Shown in pieces: positions 8,510-17,767 of a stretch of DNA of 64,000 nucleotides. The stretch covers positions 1,063,317 to 1,127,316 of the forward strand of contig NZ_JACICF010000001.1 in the NCBI RefSeq assembly GCF_014195685.1. The letters run 5' to 3'. How positions within the stretch are numbered: position 1 is the stretch's first letter; every line of letters begins with the position of its first letter. The translations under genes were made by a program, and so were the position numbers. A model generated the notes under the pieces. It was not told the DNA's origin. It did not search any database and saw only the letters and a list, made by a program, of their open reading frames with translations. The stretch comes from Sphingomicrobium lutaoense. GTDB lineage: Bacteria > Pseudomonadota > Alphaproteobacteria > Sphingomonadales > Sphingomonadaceae.

Positions 8510-9904
8510 ATGACCGAACTTCTTGCCGCCGATCAAGGCCAGCCCGCCCATATCGTCCACCTTGTCGACAGCGACAGTTTCCAGGACTGGCGCAAGGAGC
8601 AGCCGCAGCGGATCCGCGCGTTGCTCGATGCCAATCGCTATGACGGCGAGACGGGCTATGCCTATCTGATCCTGCCGGGCGAGAATGACGATGACTGGTC
8701 GGTCGTGTCGACGGTCGCGAATGTTCAGGAACTGTCGCCATGGTGCCTGGCCAAGCTCGGCGAAGCGCTGCCCGAAGGCACATATCGCCTCGCCGATGAC
8801 CGGCAGCCGGGGCCCGCGATGCTCGGCTGGCTGCTCGCCCAGCACCGCTTCGACGATTATCGCTCCAACCCCTCCGACACGGCAGGCAAGCGTGTCCTCC
8901 TGACCAAGGACGTCAACGAAATCGAACGGACGCGGCAGACCGCCGAAGCGGTAACGCTGGTGCGCGACATGGTCGACACGCCCGCGGAGGACATGGGGCC
9001 CGCCCAGATCGAAGAGCGCGCGCGCCAACTCGCCGAAGCGCATGGCGCGACGGTCAGCGTCACCAGGGGCGGTGAACTAGAAAGCGGCTATCCGATGGTG
9101 CATGCGGTGGGCCGCGCCGCCACGAAGGAGCGCGCTCCGCGCCTCGTCGAACTCGAATGGGGTCGTCCCGATGCGCCTCGCCTGGCGATCGTCGGCAAGG
9201 GCGTGGTTTTCGACAGCGGCGGGCTCGACATCAAGAGTGGCAAGGGCATGCGCCTGATGAAGAAGGACATGGGCGGTGCCGCCCATGCCATCGCGCTCGC
9301 CAAGCTGGTGATGGAGCGGCGCCTGCCGGTGCGTCTCCACCTGCTCGTTCCGGCGGTGGAGAATGCCGTATCGGGCGACAGCTTCCGCCCGGGCGACGTT
9401 CTTGATACGCGCAAGGGCCTCAAGGTCGAGATCGACAATACCGATGCGGAAGGGCGCCTGATCCTCGGCGATGCGCTGACCAAGGCCGTCGAAGACGAAG
9501 CCGCGATGATCATCGACTTCGCGACGCTGACGGGCGCGGCGCGCGTTGCCCTCGGCCCCGACCTTCCCGCCATGTTCGCCAATGACGAGCAATTGGCGTC
9601 GGACCTGATTTCGGCATCGCAGAAGGTCAGCGATCCGATCTGGCGGCTGCCGCTGTGGGATGGCTATGACGAAATGCTCAAATCCACTCTGGCCGACATG
9701 GTGAACAGCGCGACCTCGCCTTTCGCCGGGTCGATCACGGCTGCCCTCTTCCTCCGCCGCTTCGTGCCCGAGGAAACGCCCTGGGCGCATTTCGACACCT
9801 TCGCATGGCAACCCGCCGCCAAGCCGGGCCGACCCAAGGGCGGCGAAGCACTGGGCCTGCGCGCGGCGATGGCAATGCTCGAGGAGCGATTCGCGCGCGA
9901 TTGA
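8510..9904 (+). CDS. Leucyl aminopeptidase family protein (peptidase M17)
   Basis: 464-residue cytosolic metalloaminopeptidase. The M17 signature NTDAEGRL is at 310-317, preceded by the metal/substrate segment GKGVVFDSGGLDIK and MKKDMGGAA. Residues 1-130 form a divergent N-terminal domain, as in many alphaproteobacterial paralogues. It probably trims N-terminal residues from peptides. Start chosen at the first in-frame start after the rimO gap; no strong ribosome-binding site. Followed by marR in the same direction after 115 bases. Confidence 0.9.
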   Translation: MTELLAADQGQPAHIVHLVDSDSFQDWRKEQPQRIRALLDANRYDGETGYAYLILPGENDDDWSVVSTVANVQELSPWCLAKLGEALPEGTYRLADDRQPGPAMLGWLLAQHRFDDYRSNPSDTAGKRVLLTKDVNEIERTRQTAEAVTLVRDMVDTPAEDMGPAQIEERARQLAEAHGATVSVTRGGELESGYPMVHAVGRAATKERAPRLVELEWGRPDAPRLAIVGKGVVFDSGGLDIKSGKGMRLMKKDMGGAAHAIALAKLVMERRLPVRLHLLVPAVENAVSGDSFRPGDVLDTRKGLKVEIDNTDAEGRLILGDALTKAVEDEAAMIIDFATLTGAARVALGPDLPAMFANDEQLASDLISASQKVSDPIWRLPLWDGYDEMLKSTLADMVNSATSPFAGSITAALFLRRFVPEETPWAHFDTFAWQPAAKPGRPKGGEALGLRAAMAMLEERFARD

Positions 9905-10019
9905 CTCTCTTCCCCGCGGCAGGCCGTTGGCATGCACGGGTGAAAATCTTGCGGCTTTGCAACATTTTGTGAGCCGAGCGGTTTTTCTACCGACACGTTG
10001 AATTTGGAACGAGGATGCG

Positions 10020-10397
10020 ATGAGCGAACTCTCGCTTACCAGCTGGATGCGCGCGCTCATGGACTATGTTCGTTCGGGTGCACCTGATCTGACCAACCGG
10101 CAAATGGCCTTGCTGATGATGGTTTATCTGACGCCCGGACCACATACGGTGCGCGGATTGGCAAGAAAATTGGGGGTATCGAAACCGGTGGTCACTCGCG
10201 CCTTGAATACGCTAGGCGGCCTCGGCTATCTGCGCCGCGAACGCGACCAGGACGACCGGAGAAATATCTTCATCGTCCAGACCAGTGACGGGGCCGATTT
10301 CCTTGAAGGATTCAGAAGACATTTCCGCAATGAAGAGCCAAGCAACGGCAGTGCCAGCCGCTCCGCCGAGCATGGCCGCGAACTCGTCACCCATTAG
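10020..10397 (+). CDS. MarR-family winged-helix regulator, short form
   Basis: 125 residues. The winged-helix core is clear: LTNRQMALLMMVYL, the recognition helix region VRGLARKLGVSKPVVTRALNTL, and the wing LRRERDQDDRRNIFIV. It lacks the long flanking dimerisation helices of full-length MarR proteins. GAGG lies just before the ATG. Its 3' end overlaps the start of the SH3 gene by 68 bases, so the two are probably co-transcribed. Target genes unknown; autoregulation is likely. Confidence 0.85.
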   Translation: MSELSLTSWMRALMDYVRSGAPDLTNRQMALLMMVYLTPGPHTVRGLARKLGVSKPVVTRALNTLGGLGYLRRERDQDDRRNIFIVQTSDGADFLEGFRRHFRNEEPSNGSASRSAEHGRELVTH

Positions 10398-10704
10398 GCG
10401 CAGCTTCCCGCTGACCAAGATGGGCGAGCGGCCCGATCCCGCTCGCCATGCCTATCGCAAGGACCTGGCCGACGTTGCCCTCGCGGGCCGTGTCATCGCT
10501 TCCCATTTCGCCGCGCCGCGTTCGAAGACGCTCTCCAGCGCGGCAGATCTCCATCAATCTCCCGACGAAAATAGCGAGCGGGTCGCTCGCCTCGATGAAG
10601 GCGCACCCTTTGCCATGCTCGATAGCCGTGGCGGCTGGGCCTGGGGTTATGGCGGAGAAGATCGCAAAGTCGGCTATGTGCGCGTCGATGCGCTGAACGG
10701 CTAG
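10330..10704 (+). CDS. Stand-alone bacterial SH3-like protein (resembles the N-terminus of NlpC/P60 hydrolases)
   Basis: 124 residues from the chosen ATG; a later ATG at 10372 is possible. Residues about 40-60 (DPARHAYRKDLADVALAGRV) resemble the start of alphaproteobacterial C40/NlpC-P60 peptidoglycan peptidases, followed by one SH3-like domain ending VGYVRVDAL. The stop codon comes directly after this domain, and mltG on the other strand begins 7 bases later, so the catalytic NlpC/P60 domain is absent. It may bind peptidoglycan without cleaving it, or be a remnant. It overlaps the marR 3' end. Confidence 0.7.
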   Translation: MKSQATAVPAAPPSMAANSSPIRRSFPLTKMGERPDPARHAYRKDLADVALAGRVIASHFAAPRSKTLSSAADLHQSPDENSERVARLDEGAPFAMLDSRGGWAWGYGGEDRKVGYVRVDALNG

Positions 10705-10710
10705 GCCGCC

Positions 10711-11673
10711 CTACATTTCTCCGCGCTTGCGGCGCAGTTCATACCATTTGGCGACATTGCGGTTATGCTCCTCGAGCGTATCCGCGAAGATATGCCCACC
10801 TGTCCCGTCGGCCACGAAATAGAGCGCGTCGGTCGGCGCGGGATCGAGCACCGCGGCGATGCTGGCGCGGCCCGGATTGGCGATCGGTCCCTTGGGAAGC
10901 CCGGTCATCCGGTAGGTGTTGTAATCGTTCACATCGTCGAGTTCGGAGCGAAGGATGCGACGCCCGAGCGGCTTGCCCTTGGTCACCGGATAGATGACCG
11001 TCGGATCGGCATCGAGGCGCATCCCCGCCCGGACGCGATTGGAATAGACCCCCGCGACCATGCGACGTTCTTCGGGCTTGGCGGTTTCCTTCTCGACGAT
11101 CGAAGCGAGCGTGACCGCTTCCTCGCGCGAATTGACCACGCTGCGCTCGGTCCGGCTCGGCCAGAGTTCGTCGAGCGTCCGGGTCATCGCCTCCTGCATC
11201 CGCCTGATCAGCGCCGCACGGCTTTCACCGCGCTGGTAGCTGTAGGTCTGGGGAAGCACGCTGCCTTCTTCGGGAAGCGGCGCCTCGCCCGACATGAAGG
11301 GAAGCGCCTGCACTCGTTCCTGCACGAGGATCGAGGGCATGCCTTCGGGGATCGTCACCTGCCGTTGCACGGTGCGTCCATGCTGGAGAATGTCGATGAT
11401 CCGGGCCGCGCTGGCGCCTTTCGGAATTTCGAATTCGCCCGCGCGGATCGGATTGCCGCTGGCGAGGAAGCGGGTTCCCACCTTCCAGACGGTTGCGGGC
11501 AGCGACAGATAGCCTTCGCTCCGCAGCTGCTCGCCCAGACCGTTCAGCGTCGTGCCTTCGGCGACGATGATTGTGCGGTCCTCATCGGTGGGGCCGCCGC
11601 CCCACCAGTTGATCCCGAGATAGAGGCCAGCCAGCCCTGCCAGGATGAGGACCAGGAGAAGTAGTTTCCTCAC
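10711..11673 (-). CDS. mltG: Endolytic murein transglycosylase MltG
   Basis: 320-residue inner-membrane protein with one N-terminal helix (residues 3-22), a LysM-like region and a YceG catalytic domain. The catalytic Glu is E194 in the conserved LASIVEKET motif; the later signatures LDADPTVIYPV and YNTYRMTGLPKGPIANPG are intact. It cuts nascent glycan strands to terminate chain growth. The ATG overlaps the fabF stop by 4 bases, so it is translated with fabF in an acpP-fabF-mltG unit, the common alphaproteobacterial order. Confidence 0.95.
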   Translation of the reverse strand: MRKLLLLVLILAGLAGLYLGINWWGGGPTDEDRTIIVAEGTTLNGLGEQLRSEGYLSLPATVWKVGTRFLASGNPIRAGEFEIPKGASAARIIDILQHGRTVQRQVTIPEGMPSILVQERVQALPFMSGEAPLPEEGSVLPQTYSYQRGESRAALIRRMQEAMTRTLDELWPSRTERSVVNSREEAVTLASIVEKETAKPEERRMVAGVYSNRVRAGMRLDADPTVIYPVTKGKPLGRRILRSELDDVNDYNTYRMTGLPKGPIANPGRASIAAVLDPAPTDALYFVADGTGGHIFADTLEEHNRNVAKWYELRRKRGEM

Positions 11674-12926
11674 ACCTTCTTCATGATCAGGCTGGCGTTG
11701 GTGCCGCCGAAGCCGAAGCTGTTGTTGAGAACCGCGCGCACTTCGCGCTCGCGCGCCTTGTGCGGAACGAGATCGACCCCGTCAGTGCCCTCGTCTGGAT
11801 TGTCGAGGTTGAGCGTGGGCGGAACGATCTGGTCGCGGATCGCGAGGATGCAGAAAATGCTTTCGACCGCACCCGCGCCGCCGAGGAGATGGCCGATCGC
11901 CGACTTGGTCGAGCTCATCGACATGTTGCCGAGCTGGTTGCCGAACAGGCGGCGCACCGCGCCCAGTTCGATCGTGTCGGCCATGGTCGAAGTGCCATGC
12001 GCGTTGATATAGTCGATGTCGCCGACGCTCATTCCCGCTTTCTTCAGCGCCATTTCCATCGAGCGGTAGGCGCCGTCGCCGTCGGGATGCGGCGCGGTGA
12101 CATGATAGGCGTCGCCCGACAGGCCATAGCCCACGACCTCGGCATAGATTTTGGCACCGCGCGCCTTGGCATGCTCATATTCCTCGAGGACGAGGACGCC
12201 CGCGCCTTCGCCCATGACGAAGCCGTCGCGATCCTTGTCATAGGGGCGGCTCGCCTCTTCGGGGCGGTCGTTATAGGAGCTGTTGAGCGCACGGGCCTGC
12301 GCGAAACCGGCAATGCCGATCGGGCAGATGGTCGCTTCGGCGCCGCCCGCCAGCATGATGTCGGCATCGTCTTCGCGGATCATCCGCGCCGCATCGCCGA
12401 TCGAATGCGCGCCCGTCGAGCAGGCGGTGACGACCGAATGGTTGGGACCCTTGAGACCATATTTGATGCTGACCTGCCCCGAGATGAGGTTGATCAGGCG
12501 GCCGTGCACGAAATGGGGGCTGACGCGGCCCGGGCCGCGCTCGTGAAGAACGAGGCTTTCGGATTCGATGCCCGGAAGCCCGCCGATGCCCGACCCGATC
12601 GAGCAGCCCGCACGGAGCTTCATCTCGTCGCTCATGTCCTCGAGGCCGGCATCCTCGATCGCCTGGCCGGCGGCATCGATGCCATAGACGATGAAGGGAT
12701 CGACCTGGCGCTGGATCTTGTGGTCGACCCGCTTGTCGGGATCGAACCCGAATTCATGATCCTTGGGTTTGACCTCGCAAGCGATCTGGCACTTGTGATC
12801 CGACGCATCGAACCTGGTGATCTTTCCGGCACCCGACTTGGATGCCAGGATGTTCTGCCAACTGGTCTCGACGTCGCCACCCAGCGGCGTCACAAGACCC
12901 AATCCCGTCACGACAACACGGCGCAT
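11670..12926 (-). CDS. fabF: 3-oxoacyl-ACP synthase II
   Basis: 418-residue condensing enzyme of fatty acid elongation. The catalytic triad Cys-His-His is C169 (VTACSTGAH), H310 (NAHGTST) and H346 (GHLLGGAG). Full family length. Downstream of acpP and overlapping mltG, so part of one operon. FabF supports elongation to cis-vaccenate and related acids. The 110-base gap to acpP holds a GACTC pair that could be CcrM sites, but many such sites occur by chance. Confidence 0.96.
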   Translation of the reverse strand: MRRVVVTGLGLVTPLGGDVETSWQNILASKSGAGKITRFDASDHKCQIACEVKPKDHEFGFDPDKRVDHKIQRQVDPFIVYGIDAAGQAIEDAGLEDMSDEMKLRAGCSIGSGIGGLPGIESESLVLHERGPGRVSPHFVHGRLINLISGQVSIKYGLKGPNHSVVTACSTGAHSIGDAARMIREDDADIMLAGGAEATICPIGIAGFAQARALNSSYNDRPEEASRPYDKDRDGFVMGEGAGVLVLEEYEHAKARGAKIYAEVVGYGLSGDAYHVTAPHPDGDGAYRSMEMALKKAGMSVGDIDYINAHGTSTMADTIELGAVRRLFGNQLGNMSMSSTKSAIGHLLGGAGAVESIFCILAIRDQIVPPTLNLDNPDEGTDGVDLVPHKAREREVRAVLNNSFGFGGTNASLIMKKV

Positions 12927-13036
12927 TGTAATCCTCCGGAAAAAGGACAGGCCCGACTCCCCTTCAGCGAGGTGTCGAGCCTGTCGATATCCCTTGACGG
13001 CCCCTCGACTGACTCAGGGCTGATGGGGCCGGGCGG

Positions 13037-13273
13037 TTAGCCCTTGTTCTTCTCGATATATTCGTTCGCGTCCTTGACGGTCGTGATGTTCTCGGCCGCA
13101 TCGTCGGGAATCTCGACGCCGAATTCTTCTTCGAAAGCCATCACCAGCTCGACGATGTCGAGGCTGTCCGCGCCCAGATCATCGATGAAGCTCGCATCTT
13201 CGGTCACCTTGTCGGCATCCACGCCCAGATGTTCGACGACGATCTTCTTAACGCGCTCGGCAGTATCGCTCAT
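13037..13273 (-). CDS. acpP: Acyl carrier protein
   Basis: 78-residue acidic four-helix carrier. The phosphopantetheine attachment Ser is S37 in [15 protein letters not shown] lies 8 bases before the ATG. First gene of the acpP-fabF-mltG unit; its promoter should lie in the 240-base gap up to the divergent vgr-related gene. Confidence 0.97.
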   Translation of the reverse strand: MSDTAERVKKIVVEHLGVDADKVTEDASFIDDLGADSLDIVELVMAFEEEFGVEIPDDAAENITTVKDANEYIEKNKG

Positions 13274-13514
13274 AAAGGGTCCTCCATTAAACTTCTTGTT
13301 AGAATTTGGTTACGCCCCTAGCCGCGTCCTTTGCGGACGGCAAGCCTTGCTCGTGAACCAAATGACGGCCAGCATGGCGATGCCGTAGCGGCAAGCATGC
13401 AGCGAGGCCAAGACGGAGAGCGAATGGCAAGGCAGTTTCCTTCCGAACCGCGAGCGGCGCGACAAGGCCCCGTGCGTATCGCCTGCGCCTCTGCCTGTCC
13501 CGATCACAGCCTTC

Positions 13515-13964
13515 ATGACTGACAGCCGCCCCCTCACCCCCGGCGAAGTGGAGATTTCGCGGAGCATCTTCGGCGATGCCATCGATCTTGCGCAAGTGCG
13601 GCTCGTTCGCCGCAAATGGTGGCCCTTCCAGCCGCGCGGCGTGGTGATGGCACCGATGGGCCATATCCATTTCCACCCCGAGGGTCGCGCCTGGTCGGAG
13701 GATTTCTCGCGCGAACCGCTGGGGGCGCAGGGCCTTTTCATCCACGAGATGACCCACGTCTGGCAGTGCCAGCAGGGCGGGCGCTATTATCTCCTCCTCG
13801 CGCGTCACCCCTTCTGCCGTTATCGCTATCATTTGCGTCCCGACCTGCCTTTCTCGGGCTACGGGATCGAGCAGCAAGCGGAGATCGTCCGGCACCGCTT
13901 CCTCGCCGATCGGGGGCGCGTGATGCAGCAGGACCCGCCACCCCGCGACATTCTACCGTTCTAA
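13515..13964 (+). CDS. vgr-related protein with HExxH metallopeptidase-like motif
   Basis: 149 residues, no signal peptide. The HEMTHVWQ motif (H77, E78, H81) is the zinc-binding HExxH pattern of gluzincin-like peptidases, within a small domain conserved in sphingomonads and often annotated as vgr-related. YGIEQQAEIVRH near the end could provide the third ligand. Substrate unknown; no secretion system genes are nearby. Divergent from acpP and upstream of the TonB receptor, but with a 139-base gap, so probably monocistronic. Confidence 0.7.
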   Translation: MTDSRPLTPGEVEISRSIFGDAIDLAQVRLVRRKWWPFQPRGVVMAPMGHIHFHPEGRAWSEDFSREPLGAQGLFIHEMTHVWQCQQGGRYYLLLARHPFCRYRYHLRPDLPFSGYGIEQQAEIVRHRFLADRGRVMQQDPPPRDILPF

Positions 13965-14103
13965 GGTCGAAAAGGGTCCGCCGCTCGCCGGTGTCACCGA
14001 AAAGTCACTGTCGGCAAAACAACATAAGCGGGCTTTCGCTTCCGCTTTCCCCGCTAGGCCAATTGATTCATGTTGCGCCCACATTCGAAGGAAGGGGTTC
14101 CAT

Positions 14104-16500
14104 ATGAAAAACATCCGTCATTATTCGACCGCTCTGTTTACCGGCACCGCGGCGATGGCGCTGCTGGCACAGCCCGCCGCGGCGCAGACCACCGAGGAAG
14201 CCGAAGCGCAGGCAGCCAACCAGCCTGACGACCAGCAGCCCGACGTGATCGTCGTCACCGCGACCAAGCGCGCGTCGACGGTGCAGGACGTTCCCTTCTC
14301 GATCGACGCCAAGACGCAGGAAGACATCGAGCGCGCCAATGCCTCGACGGTCGAAGACCTCTCGCGCAATGTCGCCGGTCTTTCGATCCAGAACCTCGGA
14401 CCGGGCCAGAGCCAGGTGTCGGTGCGCGGCGTGTCCGCGGGCCAGGTCGTTCGCGACCAACCGGGCGTCAAGGAACAGGTCGGCATCTATCTCGATGAAT
14501 CGGTGATCTCGCTGTCGCTGTTCACGCCCGACATTGACCTGTTCGACCTCAACCGCGTCGAAACGCTGCGCGGCCCGCAAGGCACTCTGTTCGGTTCGGG
14601 CAGCGTCGGCGGCACGCTTCGCTACATCACCAACCAGCCCAAGATCGGTTCGTCCGAAGGCATTGTCGAAGCCAATTTCAACACCGTCCACAATGGCGGC
14701 GAAGGTGGCCATATCAAGGGCGCGATCAACATCCCGATGGGCGATACCGCAGCGATGCGCGTGGTCGGCTATTACCAGCGCTATCCGGGCTTCATCGACG
14801 CGATCGGCCCGGCGGGCGAACTCAACATCAATGACGGTTCGCGCATCGGCGGCCGCGTGTCGGTCCTCTTCGAGCCGAGCGACACCATCCGCATCACCCC
14901 GCGCGTCGTTTATCAGGAAATCAAGACCGACGGCTTCAACCGGCAGGAGATCTACAATCTCTACGCCAACGAATATACCGCTCCCCCGGTCGATTTCGGC
15001 GAGCGCAGGCAGTATCTGAAGCTCAAGGAAGGCTTCAAGGACGAGTTCCTGCTGGCCGACCTTACCGCCAGCGTGGACCTGGGCGGGGTCGAGCTGACCT
15101 CGGTGACCAGCTACACCAACCGCGACATCCTGGTGTCGCGCGATGCCTCGGCGCTGACCGGCTCGGTCTCGGTGGACCTTGGCTTCCCCGACGCAGCGGT
15201 GAGCATTCCCTCGAACCTTCGCGACACCACCGATCTTGAGCAGTGGACGCAGGAACTGCGTGTCGGCTCGACCGGTGCCGGGCCCTTCCAGTGGGTTCTC
15301 GGCGGCTTCTATTCGACCACCGACCGCTTCTACCAGCAGCGCCTGCCCACTCCGGGCTATGACGCCTTCGTCGATGCGGCCTTCGGGCCCGGCACCTCGG
15401 CGGCGGTCGCCAATGGCGTCGCTCCGGTAGACAGCCCCTATGCGGCCGACCTGCCCTACGACATCAAGCAGAAGGCAGTGTTCGGCGAAGCCAGCTACGA
15501 GTTCGGCCAGCTGACCGCGACGGTCGGCGGTCGCTATTACGACTTCGAGGAAGAGCGTGAATTCAACTCGGGCGGCCTCTTTGCCAACGGAGACAATGAA
15601 TTCGACCGCACTTCGTCGGACGGCTTCAGCCCGCGTTTCATCCTCACCTATGCGGCGACGGACAATCTCAACCTCAACCTCCAGGCCTCGAAGGGCTTCC
15701 GTCTGGGCGGCGTCAACGACCCGCTCAACGTCACGCTCTGCTCGCCCGAGGACGAGGCGCTGTTCGGCGGCTTCCAGTCCTACGAGGACGAGACGCTGTG
15801 GAACTATGAAGCCGGGGTCAAATATTCGTCGCGCGGCGTGACCTTCAACTCGGCGATCTTCCACACCGAGATCCGCGACCTGCAGACGACCCTCGATGCG
15901 GGCAGCTGCTCCTCGCGTATCGTGTTCAACGTCGACAAGGCGCACACCACGGGCATCGAAGCCGAATTCTCGGCTTCGCCTGCGCCTGGCCTCGATCTGT
16001 CGCTTGCCGGCAGCTACGTCAGTGCCGAGTTCGACTCGACGCTGCCCGAACCGCTGGCCAGCAACACCGGTATTCGCGAAGGCAACCGCTTGCCGAGCGT
16101 TCCCGAGTTCCAGATGGCGGCCACCGCCACCTACTCGGCGCCCGTGCTTCGTAATGCCGACGGCTATGTGTCGGTGACCTTCCAGCATGTCGGTTCGCGC
16201 TTCACCCAGCCGGCCGACCAGGAAAGCAATCCGCGCAGCTTCGGCCACGGCCTGCCCTACAACGGCCAGACCGGAAACGAAGTGACCGTGGTCGATCTCG
16301 AACTGCCGTCTTACCAGTTGGTGGACCTGTCGGCGGGTCTCGAGTTCGTCGATGGCCTCGATTTCATCGTCTATGCGAAGAATGTCTTCGACGAGAACAC
16401 GCTCCTGTCGTTCGACCGTGAACGTGGTGGGCGCGCCCGTCTGGCGCACAGCGTCGGACAGCCGCGCACCATCGGCGTCACGCTTCGCAAGCGTTTCTGA
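14104..16500 (+). CDS. TonB-dependent receptor, outer membrane
   Basis: 798 residues. Signal peptide at 1-28 (AAAQ end), a TonB-box-like/plug start DVIVVTATKRASTVQDVPFSI, plug domain to about 170 with VETLRGPQGTLFGSGSVGGTLRYI, then a 22-strand barrel ending in the outer-membrane C-terminal Phe (TLRKRF). A strong GAAGGAAGGGG ribosome-binding site precedes the ATG. Resembles the iron-complex/catecholate-like receptors abundant in sphingomonads, where many import non-iron substrates. The FAD oxidoreductase gene begins only 4 bases after the stop, suggesting linked uptake and oxidation of one substrate. Ligand not inferable. Confidence 0.92.
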   Translation: MKNIRHYSTALFTGTAAMALLAQPAAAQTTEEAEAQAANQPDDQQPDVIVVTATKRASTVQDVPFSIDAKTQEDIERANASTVEDLSRNVAGLSIQNLGPGQSQVSVRGVSAGQVVRDQPGVKEQVGIYLDESVISLSLFTPDIDLFDLNRVETLRGPQGTLFGSGSVGGTLRYITNQPKIGSSEGIVEANFNTVHNGGEGGHIKGAINIPMGDTAAMRVVGYYQRYPGFIDAIGPAGELNINDGSRIGGRVSVLFEPSDTIRITPRVVYQEIKTDGFNRQEIYNLYANEYTAPPVDFGERRQYLKLKEGFKDEFLLADLTASVDLGGVELTSVTSYTNRDILVSRDASALTGSVSVDLGFPDAAVSIPSNLRDTTDLEQWTQELRVGSTGAGPFQWVLGGFYSTTDRFYQQRLPTPGYDAFVDAAFGPGTSAAVANGVAPVDSPYAADLPYDIKQKAVFGEASYEFGQLTATVGGRYYDFEEEREFNSGGLFANGDNEFDRTSSDGFSPRFILTYAATDNLNLNLQASKGFRLGGVNDPLNVTLCSPEDEALFGGFQSYEDETLWNYEAGVKYSSRGVTFNSAIFHTEIRDLQTTLDAGSCSSRIVFNVDKAHTTGIEAEFSASPAPGLDLSLAGSYVSAEFDSTLPEPLASNTGIREGNRLPSVPEFQMAATATYSAPVLRNADGYVSVTFQHVGSRFTQPADQESNPRSFGHGLPYNGQTGNEVTVVDLELPSYQLVDLSAGLEFVDGLDFIVYAKNVFDENTLLSFDRERGGRARLAHSVGQPRTIGVTLRKRF

Positions 16501-16504
16501 TCGG

Positions 16505-17767
16505 GTGGCGGGGAAAGCATCCTGCGGGAAGCTTTCCCTCACTCGCCGCCAGCTTGTCGGCGGCATGACGGCCGGGGCGCTTGCTCCGGCCGTTTTGCAT
16601 GCCCGCACCCGTACCAGCGCAGGCCATGTCGCGGTGATCGGCGCGGGCGTTTTCGGAAGCTGGACCGCCAGGGCGCTGATGGGCGCGGGTTACCGCGTGA
16701 CCCTGATCGACGCTCATGGCCCTGCCAACATGCTGGCGAGCAGCGGAGGCGAAAGCCGCATGACCCGCGCCGGCTATGGCCGCGACCGGATCTACAGCCG
16801 GATGGCGATCGAGAGCCTCGCGGATTGGAAGGCGCTGAGCGAACGGGCGCTCCTGCCCATTTTCCACCCGCATGGCGTCCTCTTTTTCGCGGCGGGCGAG
16901 CCCGACTATTTCCGCGACATTCTCGACGCCCATGCCGAATTGGGCCGGCCCACCGAGGCGCTCGGTCGCGCCGAAATGGCAAAGCGCTTTCCGATGATCG
17001 ATTTCGATGGCGTCGACACGGGTGTTTTCGAACCGGGATTCGGCGCGCTGATGGCGCGCCGTGGGGTGCAGACGCTGGTCGCCGAGATGATCGCGAGCGG
17101 CCTCGACTATCGGCGCGGCAAAGCCATGCCGCTCTGCGCTTTCGATGGCGCGGTCGAGGCCATCGCGCTTTCCGATGGCACACGGGTCGAGGCCGACAGC
17201 TTCGTCGTTGCGGCGGGGCCCTGGCTCCCCAAGCTCTTCCCCACCCTGCTCGGCGGACGCATCACTCCCACGCGGCAGGAAGTTTTCTTTTTCGCGGCGC
17301 CCGATGGCGACCGGCGCTTCGGCCCCGCGCATCTGCCCGGATGGGCCGATTTCAATGGCGGCGATCTCTATTATGGTTTCCCCGATCTGGAGGAGCGCGG
17401 GGTCAAGTTCGCGCATGATCGCCATGGCGAGCCGGTCGATCCCGACAGCCAGTCACGCCGACCGAGCAAAGAAGCCCTGGCCGACATCATCGCCTTTCGC
17501 GACCGCCGCTTCCCCGCGCTCAAGGGCGCGCGGCTCGTCGATGCACGGGTCTGCCAATATGAAAATAGTTCGAACGGCGATTTCCTGATCGACCGCCACC
17601 CTGCCCACCCCAATCTCATCCTCGTCGGCGGAGGTTCGGGCCATGGCTTCAAGCATGGCCCTGCGGTGGGCCGCATCGCGGCCGACCTGGTCGCGGGCAA
17701 GCCGCAGAGTGAAGCGCGGTTCAGCCTTGCGACCAAGGAGAAGGCGCAGAAGCGCAGCGTGATCTAA
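16505..17767 (+). CDS. FAD-dependent oxidoreductase (sarcosine/N-methyltryptophan oxidase-like) with Tat signal
   Basis: 420 residues from a GTG start 4 bases after the TonB receptor stop. Residues 11-33 form a twin-arginine signal (SLTRRQLVGG and a hydrophobic Ala/Gly stretch ending LHA), followed by the dinucleotide-binding motif GAGVFG (46-51). The rest follows the DAO superfamily of amine oxidases: EVFFFAAPDG, a C-terminal GGGSGHGFKHGPAVGRIAADL. Probable periplasmic flavoprotein oxidising a secondary amine or amino acid. An ATG at 16565 would delete the Tat motif and is less likely. The open frame further upstream is a shadow of the receptor. Confidence 0.82.
   Translation: MAGKASCGKLSLTRRQLVGGMTAGALAPAVLHARTRTSAGHVAVIGAGVFGSWTARALMGAGYRVTLIDAHGPANMLASSGGESRMTRAGYGRDRIYSRMAIESLADWKALSERALLPIFHPHGVLFFAAGEPDYFRDILDAHAELGRPTEALGRAEMAKRFPMIDFDGVDTGVFEPGFGALMARRGVQTLVAEMIASGLDYRRGKAMPLCAFDGAVEAIALSDGTRVEADSFVVAAGPWLPKLFPTLLGGRITPTRQEVFFFAAPDGDRRFGPAHLPGWADFNGGDLYYGFPDLEERGVKFAHDRHGEPVDPDSQSRRPSKEALADIIAFRDRRFPALKGARLVDARVCQYENSSNGDFLIDRHPAHPNLILVGGGSGHGFKHGPAVGRIAADLVAGKPQSEARFSLATKEKAQKRSVI

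Noticed and set aside
13331-13522. Small plus-strand frame between acpP and the vgr-related gene
   Set aside because: No ribosome-binding site or motif; it lies in the divergent promoter region.
14056-14070. GANTC sites as CcrM/GcrA targets upstream of several genes
   Set aside because: GATTC and GACTC occur in a few gaps, but single sites are expected by chance at this length and none forms a convincing cluster.
14068-16608. 846-codon open frame on the minus strand opposite the TonB receptor
   Set aside because: Long open frames opposite GC-rich genes are common; no start signal and no recognisable motif, whereas the plus-strand receptor is complete.
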